Source: CAYPNP01 sp964412195 (GTDB lineage Bacteria > Acidobacteriota > JAAYUB01). From it: DNA of 8,242 nucleotides. Every line of letters begins with the position of its first letter. The stretch's first letter is position 1. Location of the stretch: the NCBI GenBank assembly GCA_964412195.1, contig CAYPNP010000054.1, forward strand, positions 1 through 8,242, read 5' to 3'. This document shows positions 1 through 5,568 of the stretch, one piece after another. The notes under the pieces were generated by a model. The model saw only the letters and a list, made by a program, of their open reading frames with translations, was not told the origin of the DNA and did not search any database. Made by a program: the position numbers and the translations under genes.

Positions 1-51
1 ACCCCCCTCAACTTCCTCTCCGCCGTCGCCGCCCAGCCCGTGCGAGAGTGA
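1..51 (+). CDS. C-terminal end of an upstream paralogue (partial)
   Basis: The first 48 bases translate in frame 1 to TPLNFLSAVAAQPVRE followed by TGA at 49-51. The complete gene downstream ends in QPLNFLSAVAAQRVME, so 13 of the last 16 residues are identical and the stop is in the same place. This shows that another member of the same family lies immediately to the left and that its last C-terminal repeat is intact at the end. Everything else about this copy is outside the window. The TGA is embedded in the first GAGTGAG heptamer of the repeat that follows. Identification as a paralogue is strong despite the short length, because the alignment is ungapped and anchored at the stop codon. Function is unknown; by homology it is a secreted multi-domain protein. 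Confidence 0.85.
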   Translation, partial: TPLNFLSAVAAQPVRE

Positions 52-87
52 GGAGTCAGGAGAGAGGAGTGCGGAGTCAGGAGGGAA
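46..87 (+). repeat. Purine-rich heptamer direct repeat (GAGTSAG), spacer 1
   Basis: Six consecutive 7-bp units can be read in register: GAGTGAG, GAGTCAG, GAGAGAG, GAGTGCG, GAGTCAG and GAGGGAA. The first unit contains the TGA stop of the upstream paralogue (codons GAG TGA). The same repeat type, in the same phase relative to the stop codon, occurs after the complete gene at 5272-5306. The 47 bases between this repeat and the next one (88-134) show only a weak 5-bp inverted repeat. Confidence 0.8.
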
Positions 88-134
88 CGGGACACTGGGA
101 AAAGAACGGCGGATCAGGCTGAGCCGTGGAGCCC

Positions 135-221
135 AATCCGCAAGCCGCAATTTGAAATCCCAAATTCGCGATCCGCAATCCACCATTCGCAATTCGCACG
201 CCGCAATTCGCAATCCGCAAT
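135..221 (+). repeat. Heptamer direct repeat (consensus AATYCGC), 12 units
   Basis: Twelve contiguous 7-bp units run from 135 to 218, followed by a partial AAT. In order they are AATCCGC, AAGCCGC, AATTTGA, AATCCCA, AATTCGC, GATCCGC, AATCCAC, CATTCGC, AATTCGC, ACGCCGC, AATTCGC and AATCCGC. The register never slips, although individual units differ by one to three bases. The array ends 31 bp before the -35 box of the next gene. It is comparable in style to the short tandem heptamer repeats known from cyanobacterial genomes, but the unit differs and no relationship is claimed. Only one matching unit (5365-5371, AATCCGC preceded by CGC) is present in the second spacer. Confidence 0.85.
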
Positions 222-252
222 ATTCCTCTCTCACCACCGGGCACACCGCTTG

Positions 253-281
253 TTGACTCCCCTCCTGGACTGGATTAAACT
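253..281 (+). promoter_or_regulatory. Sigma70-type promoter of the complete gene
   Basis: TTGACT at 253-258 and TAAACT at 276-281 are separated by exactly 17 bp, close to the TTGACA/TATAAT consensus. Transcription should begin near 288, leaving a leader of about 58 nt before the ATG at 346. The paralogue downstream has the same arrangement (TTGACT, 17 bp, TACACT). Both are preceded by CCTCTCTC (225-232 here, 5445-5452 there) and a CCGG-GCAC stretch, so the conserved block extends above the -35 box. Its presence also argues against translation from the TTG at 250. Confidence 0.72.
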
Positions 282-335
282 GAAGTTAAAATCGGTGGGC
301 AAGCGGCCGCACCTTCTTAATCAAATCCGAACCCC

Positions 336-340
336 GGGGG
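336..340 (+). promoter_or_regulatory. Weak ribosome binding site supporting the ATG at 346
   Basis: A run of five G residues ends 5 nt before the ATG at 346 and is the only Shine-Dalgarno-like sequence near the candidate starts. The in-frame ATGs at 358 and 370 and the TTG at 250 have none. Choosing 346 gives 41 residues before the conserved GPYGG, compared with 40 in the downstream paralogue, whose start has a clear GGGAGG. Confidence 0.5.
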
Positions 341-345
341 CCACG

Positions 346-3300
346 ATGAACGTCGTCATGGCGTCGACCATGTCACCGAGGGTGAAGTCCGCCCTCGCTG
401 CGTATCTGATCCTGGCATTTGTGCTCGTCCGAAGCGCGTTCGGAGGGGTCAACCAGTCCACCTGCGGCGGGCCGTACGGAGGGGAAATCCGTTTTGTGAC
501 GGTGGATCCGCAGACTCCCAACCTGCTCTACGCCGGCGTCGGCTCCGCGGACAGCTTCTACGTGAGCCGGAATTGGGGCCTCAATTGGACCCGCGTGCCC
601 GTCCCCGCCGGCGTGGCCATTCAGGCCTGCGCCGTGCACCCGGTGGACCACCGCCTCGTTTTCGCCGCGAGCGACGCCCGGATCTATCGCAGCAGCGATG
701 GCGGAATCCAGTGGACGGCGGGACCCGCCATCAGCGGCACCGGCCAGAACTTCGCCATGGACGCCGGATGCCCGTCCGTGGTGTTCCTCGCCACCTCCAC
801 CGAGGTGTACCAAAGCACGAATCGCGGAGTGAGCTGGAGCCAGAAGGCCGTTCCAGCCGGCGTCGAGATCGAGAATCTCTCGATGGCCCCCGACTGCAAC
901 GACACTCTCTTCCTGGGCACCTCGAACTCGGGGATCTTGCGGAGCACCGACGGCGGCAATACCTGGACCACCGCGTGGAGCGAGTTCGCCGAGCACTTTG
1001 ACCTGCGCTGCCATGTGCAATGCCATCCCACGAACCCACAGACGCTGTTCGCCTCCATCGGTCCTCCCCTCGACACCCTCTTCCGCAGCACCGACGGCGG
1101 CACCACCTGGTCTTCCATCCACGCCGGCCTGACCTTCGACCAGCTGACGTTCGATCCGTTCGACAGCCGCGTCCTCTATCTGAACGGCCCTTACGGCGTG
1201 TACCGGAGCGCCAACAGCGGGCAAAACTGGCAGGAACTCCGCGGTGAGCCCGGGCACTGCCTGGCCGTGGATCCTCAGGATCCCAGCCAGGTCCTCTATG
1301 CCGGCACGCAGAATGGTGTGTGGCGATCCCGCGACGGCGGCTCCACCTGGCATTTCGCCAGCAGCGGGATCACCGTCCGCTGCACCGCCCTGGCGGTCCC
1401 GCCGCCCGATTTCCCCGGCGTGTACGCCGCCGTCAGCAGCGGTGACCTGTACAAGACTCTCGACTACGGCGGCAGCTGGCTGCACATGGGCGTCGCGCCG
1501 TCTTCGAGTCCGATCGATAGCATGATCACCACCAGCAAGCCGATCCCTCCCAGCACCTTCGCCACGATCAACGGGGACCTGTACTTCACCCTGAACGAGG
1601 GGGCGACCTGGTGGCCGTGCATCACCGGCAAGCACATCGGCGTGGTGGATTGCCAACGCTTCGATGATCGGTTGCTCTGGGCCTGCTCGGGAGCGGCCGG
1701 CCAGACCCTCGATTTCACCGGCTTGTACCACAGCACCGACGGCGGCGTGTCCTGGATGGCCACCGGGCAACTGGTGGGGATCAACCTGACCTGCTTCAAG
1801 GCCGACCCGGACGCGGCCCACGCGGACCTGCTCTACACCGCCGGAGACGACGGCATGTTCCGCTCCACGGACGGCGGGGTGATCTGGGAATCGGCCTGGT
1901 CCGGGTTGACGGACCCGCGGGTGGCCAGCCTGGCCATCGACCCGAACAACCACCTGGTGCTGTACGCCGGGACGCGGGGCTCGGGTTTGTTCCGGAGCTT
2001 CAACGGCAGTTCCACCTGGCACCCCGCCGGGCTGGACGGCCAGGTCGTCCAGTGCCTGCTGGTCGATCCCATCCATTCCGCGGTGATCGCCGGCACGCCC
2101 CAAGGGCGTTGGGAGAGCCCCGACGACGGGGACACATGGGCCCCGTCCGGCGGATATCTCGGCACCGCGCCAATCTTTGCGCTGGATGTGGACACGCGCT
2201 CCGGCCAGCCGGCTTATTTCACGGCCACCGACCGGGGGGTGTACAGCAGCGTGCAGGTCACCGAACCCACCGTCGTCGTCTCGTTCCGCCACGACCAGGC
2301 CGGGAACATCAATCCGAGCCTGGCCAACCAGATCCTGCCGGCCACGGCCCTCACTTTCCTGCTGGACGAGAACACGTTTCCCGACGCGAGCCCCTCCAAA
2401 CCGGTGATCCTGAGGGTCCAGCTCCCGCCGGGGGCCCTGCTGTCCCAAACTCTGGCCTGGGCCGACCGGCCCTTCCCTCTGGCGGTTTCGGAATATCACT
2501 ACGACTCCGACTCGGGGATCTACGAGCCGATCGACGATCCGACCGCCACCGCCGGAATCGCGGACGGCGCCGTCGAGATGTACCTCTACGGACAGGGCGG
2601 CGACTGGCTCATGATCCGGATCAGCCAAAGCACGTCCACCTGGATCCCCTCCAATCCCGACGGCCTGCTGGGATTCACCATCGGCGTGGGGGCCGGCGTT
2701 TGGCCTCCCACGGGCGGCAGCAACTGGGGTGAAAGCGGGAAGTTCCGTCAGGAGAACACCCAGTTCTTCATGGACCTGCGCAACTATAACTTCACCGCGC
2801 AGCATGACACTTTCCCGGTTAACATCCAGTGCTGGGACGGCAACCTTACGCAGCAGCTGTCCGTGGACGTCATCCCCGACACCGTCAGCCTGTTCCGGCT
2901 GGACCAGAGCCTCACCTCCGAGATCAGCCTCGCCTGCCAGATGGGGTCCGTACTGACGGATTACACCACCGTCGACCTGGACGCAGACGGACGGGAGGAC
3001 GTGGTTTCCATTGACGGGTACTTGCGGCGGCTGTACTGGATTTTCCGGCAGCCGGACGGATCGTTCGGCGTCGCCCACTGGCAGGCGCTGGCCGGCGAGC
3101 CGCCGGTCACGGTGGAAGCCGCCGACGTGAGCGGCGACGGTTCGCCGGAGATCCTGGTCGCCGACACCGCCGGAAACCTGAATGTCTACGATCGCGGGGA
3201 CCTGCTCGGCAAGGCGGCAGACCCGTTCCGCCCCCTGTTGCCTGCCCGGCGCGTCGCCATGGCCGGCGTCCCGACAGCCTCCCTGATCTGCGACGTGAAC

Positions 3301-5277
3301 GCCGACGGCTGGAAAGATTTTCTATACACGGACGGCGCCGCGGGCAACCTGACGATCGCCTTCGGCAAGAGCTTCACCTCCTCGGCCAGCTACCCGGCCG
3401 GCGTCAATCCCGTGGCGCTCGCCGCCGGGGACCTGGATGGCGACAGCCGCTTGGACATCGTCGTGGCGAACAAGGATGGCGACAACGTGACGGTCTACCG
3501 GAACCAGGGGCAAACCCTGCAGGGCTACTCCATACCCGTGGGCAGCCGGCCGGTCGCCCTTGGCGCGGCGGATTTCAACCAGGACGGCAAGGCAGAGCTG
3601 GCGGTGGCCCTGCAGGGGGAGAAATCCCTCGGCGTGTGGAAGGCCGACGCCGGCGGGAGCATCGACCCCACGCCCGCCCAGAAAATTTTCTTCGTCAACG
3701 AGCCCTCCGCCCTGCAGGCCGAAAATTTCGATGGCCAGCACGGGGCCGACGTCCTCCTGGGCTTTTCAGACTACTACCGGCTGGCGCTATGCGCCTCCTG
3801 CAGCGACGGAAGCCTGTCTTACGCATACAGCATCAACACCCTGGGCGACATGGAGCTGGATCCGGTCAATCACGTCACACTGACGGAAAACGACGTGCTC
3901 TCCGTGACCGGGGGCACCAGCTACGGCGGGATTTGTGAGCGCGGGGGCGTGGCCGCCATCGCCGATCAGCCCTTCAACCTCGTCCACATGCCCCGGAGCC
4001 GGAACCTGTCCTTTTCCGTGGTGAACCTGGACACCCAACTGGCGATGCTGAACCTGGAGCTGTTCGACGACAGCGGGCAGCTCCGCCGCACCCTGACCAC
4101 CTCGATCGCGCCCGGGCAGCAGTTCGCCCGCTACCTGACGGACCCCGACCTGTTCGGGAGCGATGCCGACGATCCCCACTGCTGGGTGCGAGGCTTCCTG
4201 ACCCAGCCTCAGACATACGGCTTCTGGCTGGCCAACGACGGCGCCACCCTCAATTACCTCGACGGCCTCCCGCTCCCGGACATTCGCACCGCCCAGTCCA
4301 ATTTCGTCCTCCCCGGTGGCGGAGATCCCTACCGGGAGGTGGTCCTGCTGAATCCGGGCCAGGAACAGGCCCGGCTCACCCTGCGCTACTGGCCGCCCGG
4401 GGGAACCGCCGAGGAGAAGTCGATCCTGCTGCCCGGCCGGGGCCGGCTCGCCTCGGATTTGGGGACGCTGTTCCCCGGCATGACCGGCGAGGGATACCTG
4501 CATGTGGAGTCGGACCGCCCCATCAACGGCTGCGAGCTCTTCGGAGATGCAAGCAAGCTGGCGGTCCTGGAAGGCCTGCCCGTGGCGGACATGCCCGTCA
4601 AGCTCTACTGTCCGCATGTCGCCTCGGGCGATCTGGGATTAACCTACCAGTCGTATCTTACCTTGATCAATCCCAGCACCCTCGACACCTCCGTGGTGTT
4701 GCTGCTATTCAACGACGGGGGCCAACTGGTGGGCGGTTCCCCGACTATTTCCATTCCGGCCCATTCCAAGGTTCATGAGAACATCGCCACGATCTTTGGG
4801 CTGGACAACCCATTCTCCGGCTACCTGGTCCTCGAACACCAGGGACCATCGGTGGTCACCGGCTGCATCACCTTCGGCGAGGCCGGCGAAGGGCGGTTCC
4901 TGTCCTCCCTGCCCCTGCAGGTAGAGGGCGCCACCGATTACCTGGTCGGTCACATCGCCAACGGCACCCTGGGCAACGTATCCTACTTCACGGGCATGTC
5001 GATCCTTAATCCCAACGGCACGGCCCAAACCGTCCGCGTCACGGCTTTCGACCAGAACGGATTCATGCTCGCCTCATCCGCCACCGTCGTGGACGCCTAC
5101 TGCCGGGACATCTTCCTGCTGGGCCAGAAGCTGCCGACCCTGACCAACCTTTTCAGCGGGTACTTGCGGATCGTCAACGAGAGCCAGCCCGCCGAGGGAC
5201 TGATGGTGTTCGCCATGTTCGGCGACCAGCCCCTCAATTTCCTCTCCGCCGTCGCAGCGCAGAGGGTGATGGAGTGA
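346..5277 (+). CDS. Giant secreted protein: double Asp-box propeller, unknown domain, FG-GAP/VCBS, C-terminal repeats
   Basis: A predicted exported protein of 1643 residues with no enzymatic signature; I cannot assign a function beyond likely extracellular binding. Domains in order: signal peptide (about 1-33; Arg/Lys n-region, then hydrophobic ALAAYLILAFVLV); 13 Asp-box motifs of the S-x-D-G-G-x-x-W type at residues 74-598, spaced 40-48 residues apart, plus a degenerate fourteenth blade to about 638; an unrecognised domain at about 640-870 with WPPTGGSNWG and RQENTQFF; FG-GAP/VCBS repeats at about 871-1190 with calcium-loop-like DLDADG, DVSGDG, DVNADG, DLDGDS and DFNQDG; and four tandem repeats of about 100 residues at 1209-1637. 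An open frame continues upstream to a TTG at 250, but that codon lies above the promoter's -35 box. The ATG at 346 matches the paralogue's N-terminal length. No LPXTG, PEP-CTERM or transmembrane anchor is visible at the C-terminus, which ends RVME. Asp-box propellers occur in sialidases, sortilin/Vps10, Ycf48-like proteins and GH74 xyloglucanases; none of these identities can be claimed here. Confidence 0.93.
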   Translation: MNVVMASTMSPRVKSALAAYLILAFVLVRSAFGGVNQSTCGGPYGGEIRFVTVDPQTPNLLYAGVGSADSFYVSRNWGLNWTRVPVPAGVAIQACAVHPVDHRLVFAASDARIYRSSDGGIQWTAGPAISGTGQNFAMDAGCPSVVFLATSTEVYQSTNRGVSWSQKAVPAGVEIENLSMAPDCNDTLFLGTSNSGILRSTDGGNTWTTAWSEFAEHFDLRCHVQCHPTNPQTLFASIGPPLDTLFRSTDGGTTWSSIHAGLTFDQLTFDPFDSRVLYLNGPYGVYRSANSGQNWQELRGEPGHCLAVDPQDPSQVLYAGTQNGVWRSRDGGSTWHFASSGITVRCTALAVPPPDFPGVYAAVSSGDLYKTLDYGGSWLHMGVAPSSSPIDSMITTSKPIPPSTFATINGDLYFTLNEGATWWPCITGKHIGVVDCQRFDDRLLWACSGAAGQTLDFTGLYHSTDGGVSWMATGQLVGINLTCFKADPDAAHADLLYTAGDDGMFRSTDGGVIWESAWSGLTDPRVASLAIDPNNHLVLYAGTRGSGLFRSFNGSSTWHPAGLDGQVVQCLLVDPIHSAVIAGTPQGRWESPDDGDTWAPSGGYLGTAPIFALDVDTRSGQPAYFTATDRGVYSSVQVTEPTVVVSFRHDQAGNINPSLANQILPATALTFLLDENTFPDASPSKPVILRVQLPPGALLSQTLAWADRPFPLAVSEYHYDSDSGIYEPIDDPTATAGIADGAVEMYLYGQGGDWLMIRISQSTSTWIPSNPDGLLGFTIGVGAGVWPPTGGSNWGESGKFRQENTQFFMDLRNYNFTAQHDTFPVNIQCWDGNLTQQLSVDVIPDTVSLFRLDQSLTSEISLACQMGSVLTDYTTVDLDADGREDVVSIDGYLRRLYWIFRQPDGSFGVAHWQALAGEPPVTVEAADVSGDGSPEILVADTAGNLNVYDRGDLLGKAADPFRPLLPARRVAMAGVPTASLICDVNADGWKDFLYTDGAAGNLTIAFGKSFTSSASYPAGVNPVALAAGDLDGDSRLDIVVANKDGDNVTVYRNQGQTLQGYSIPVGSRPVALGAADFNQDGKAELAVALQGEKSLGVWKADAGGSIDPTPAQKIFFVNEPSALQAENFDGQHGADVLLGFSDYYRLALCASCSDGSLSYAYSINTLGDMELDPVNHVTLTENDVLSVTGGTSYGGICERGGVAAIADQPFNLVHMPRSRNLSFSVVNLDTQLAMLNLELFDDSGQLRRTLTTSIAPGQQFARYLTDPDLFGSDADDPHCWVRGFLTQPQTYGFWLANDGATLNYLDGLPLPDIRTAQSNFVLPGGGDPYREVVLLNPGQEQARLTLRYWPPGGTAEEKSILLPGRGRLASDLGTLFPGMTGEGYLHVESDRPINGCELFGDASKLAVLEGLPVADMPVKLYCPHVASGDLGLTYQSYLTLINPSTLDTSVVLLLFNDGGQLVGGSPTISIPAHSKVHENIATIFGLDNPFSGYLVLEHQGPSVVTGCITFGEAGEGRFLSSLPLQVEGATDYLVGHIANGTLGNVSYFTGMSILNPNGTAQTVRVTAFDQNGFMLASSATVVDAYCRDIFLLGQKLPTLTNLFSGYLRIVNESQPAEGLMVFAMFGDQPLNFLSAVAAQRVME
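478..2259 (+). other. Fourteen-blade Asp-box propeller region of the complete gene
   Basis: Asp-box motifs start at 565, 691, 814, 943, 1087, 1207, 1327, 1456, 1588, 1732, 1864, 1996 and 2116. Best matches are RSTDGGNTW, RSTDGGTTW and RSTDGGVIW; the poorest are TLDYGGSW and TLNEGATW, which keep Gly and Trp but lose Ser. Most blades also carry a DP-x-(4-6)-hYxG strand before the motif. After the thirteenth box, a last blade-like segment ending near DRGVYSSVQ lacks the Asp-box. Fourteen blades fit two seven-bladed propellers in tandem; the fold is inferred from spacing. Confidence 0.8.
2263..2955 (+). other. Conserved unrecognised domain, copy 1
   Basis: This part links the Asp-box region to the FG-GAP region (about residues 640-870). 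It aligns along its whole length with the same position of the next gene. Shared blocks include NQILP, ALT-x-LL, NTF, ASPS-x-PVIL, LAVSEY, PID and the signature GVWPPT-x-GSNWG-x-SG followed by RQENTQFF (2698-2769). In the 33 residues from GVWPPT to the final Phe of the block, 25 are identical between the two copies. The alternating hydrophobic pattern suggests beta structure. I do not recognise a named family. Confidence 0.65.
2956..3915 (+). other. FG-GAP/VCBS propeller region of the complete gene
   Basis: Six repeats with D-x-D/N-x-D-G type loops begin near 2974 (DLDADG), 3124 (DVSGDG), 3292 (DVNADG), 3430 (DLDGDS), 3571 (DFNQDG) and 3724 (NFDGQH), each followed by a hydrophobic strand such as DIVVAN or EILVAD. 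These are the hallmarks of the integrin-alpha-like FG-GAP/VCBS family, whose loops bind calcium. The sixth loop is degraded. A seventh, motif-less blade could be the stretch up to about 3915. Confidence 0.82.
3970..5256 (+). other. Four tandem C-terminal repeats of about 100 residues
   Basis: Four diverged copies span about 3970-4272, 4297-4590, 4600-4926 and 4936-5256. Each has a strand ending NP or NL-D (VVNLD, LLNPG, LINPS, ILNPN), then an F/Y-x-x-x-G turn (LFDDSGQL, RYWPPGG, LFNDGGQL, AFDQNGFM), then a loop often ending in LF, then G-Y/F-L (RGFLTQ, GYLHVE, GYLVLE, GYLRIV), and a closing FG element with L-x-x-LP (EGLPVAD, SSLPLQV, NFLSAV). The pattern suggests beta-sandwich modules. The last copy runs to the stop codon and is the portion seen in the partial gene at 1-51. 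I recognise no named family. Confidence 0.7.
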
Positions 5278-5306
5278 GGAGAAAGGAGTGAGTAGGAAGG
5301 AGTGGC
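5272..5306 (+). repeat. Purine-rich heptamer direct repeat (GAGTSAG), spacer 2
   Basis: Five units in register: GAGTGAG, GAGAAAG, GAGTGAG, TAGGAAG and GAGTGGC. As in spacer 1, the gene's TGA stop (5275-5277) lies inside the first unit, preceded by the GAG codon for the final Glu. The rest of the spacer up to the promoter (5307-5444) shows one AATCCGC remnant at 5365-5371 and otherwise nothing I can identify, with no convincing terminator hairpin and U-tract. Confidence 0.7.
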
Positions 5307-5468
5307 CCGCGAAAAGTGTGACAGGAGAAGTCGGGTCAAGTCCAGATTTCCCTGCGCGTCTCGCAATCCGCCAGCATCACCAGACACCTCATGGGAAACG
5401 CGGAGAGGATGGAATCCCAACTGCGATCCATAGCCCCCGACCTGCCTCTCTCTCCGGTTTGCACCCGA

Positions 5469-5497
5469 TTGACTTCGCACAGGTCTGGAAATACACT
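5469..5497 (+). promoter_or_regulatory. Sigma70-type promoter of the third paralogue
   Basis: TTGACT at 5469-5474 and TACACT at 5492-5497 are separated by exactly 17 bp. The expected transcription start is near 5504, about 65 nt before the ATG at 5569. The hexamers and spacing match the promoter at 253-281, and both are preceded by CCTCTCTC. This indicates that each array member is transcribed from its own promoter, although read-through from the preceding gene is not excluded. Confidence 0.7.
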
Positions 5498-5557
5498 GGG
5501 TACAACTCCGTCACATTCACCGCCCTTTGCTGATCCAAGCCGTCCAGTTCCGCCTTT

Positions 5558-5563
5558 GGGAGG
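5558..5563 (+). promoter_or_regulatory. Ribosome binding site of the third paralogue
   Basis: GGGAGG, followed by T, sits 5 nt before the ATG at 5569 and is a strong Shine-Dalgarno sequence. It fixes the start of this gene, and so helps fix the equivalent start in the gene upstream. Confidence 0.8.
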
Positions 5564-5568
5564 TTCCC

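Noticed and set aside
106..166. Possible terminator hairpins (ACGGC/GCCGT at 106-127 and AATTTG/CAAATT at 149-166)
   Set aside because: The stems are only 5-6 bp, neither is followed by a T-tract, and the second is produced by the heptamer repeat itself.
135..221. A CRISPR array
   Set aside because: The unit is 7 bp with no spacers between units, so this is a simple tandem repeat.
250..345. Extension of the complete gene to a TTG start at 250
   Set aside because: The codon lies upstream of the -35 box, has no Shine-Dalgarno sequence, and would put 32 non-signal-like residues before a signal peptide whose length matches the paralogue when starting at 346.
478..2259. Identification as a sialidase, sortilin or GH74 glycoside hydrolase
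   Set aside because: Asp-box repeats alone are shared by all of these; no catalytic arginine triad or confirmed catalytic aspartates can be recognised by eye.
373..3078. A 901-codon open frame on the minus strand
   Set aside because: It lies wholly antisense to the complete gene. GC-rich codon bias removes stops from the opposite strand, and its translation is low-complexity Gly/Val/Arg/Ala-rich with no domain.
5288..5533. A small plus-strand open frame of 81 codons in the second spacer
   Set aside because: It starts with GTG inside the heptamer repeat and runs through the promoter; its translation resembles nothing, and the equivalent region of spacer 1 has no counterpart.
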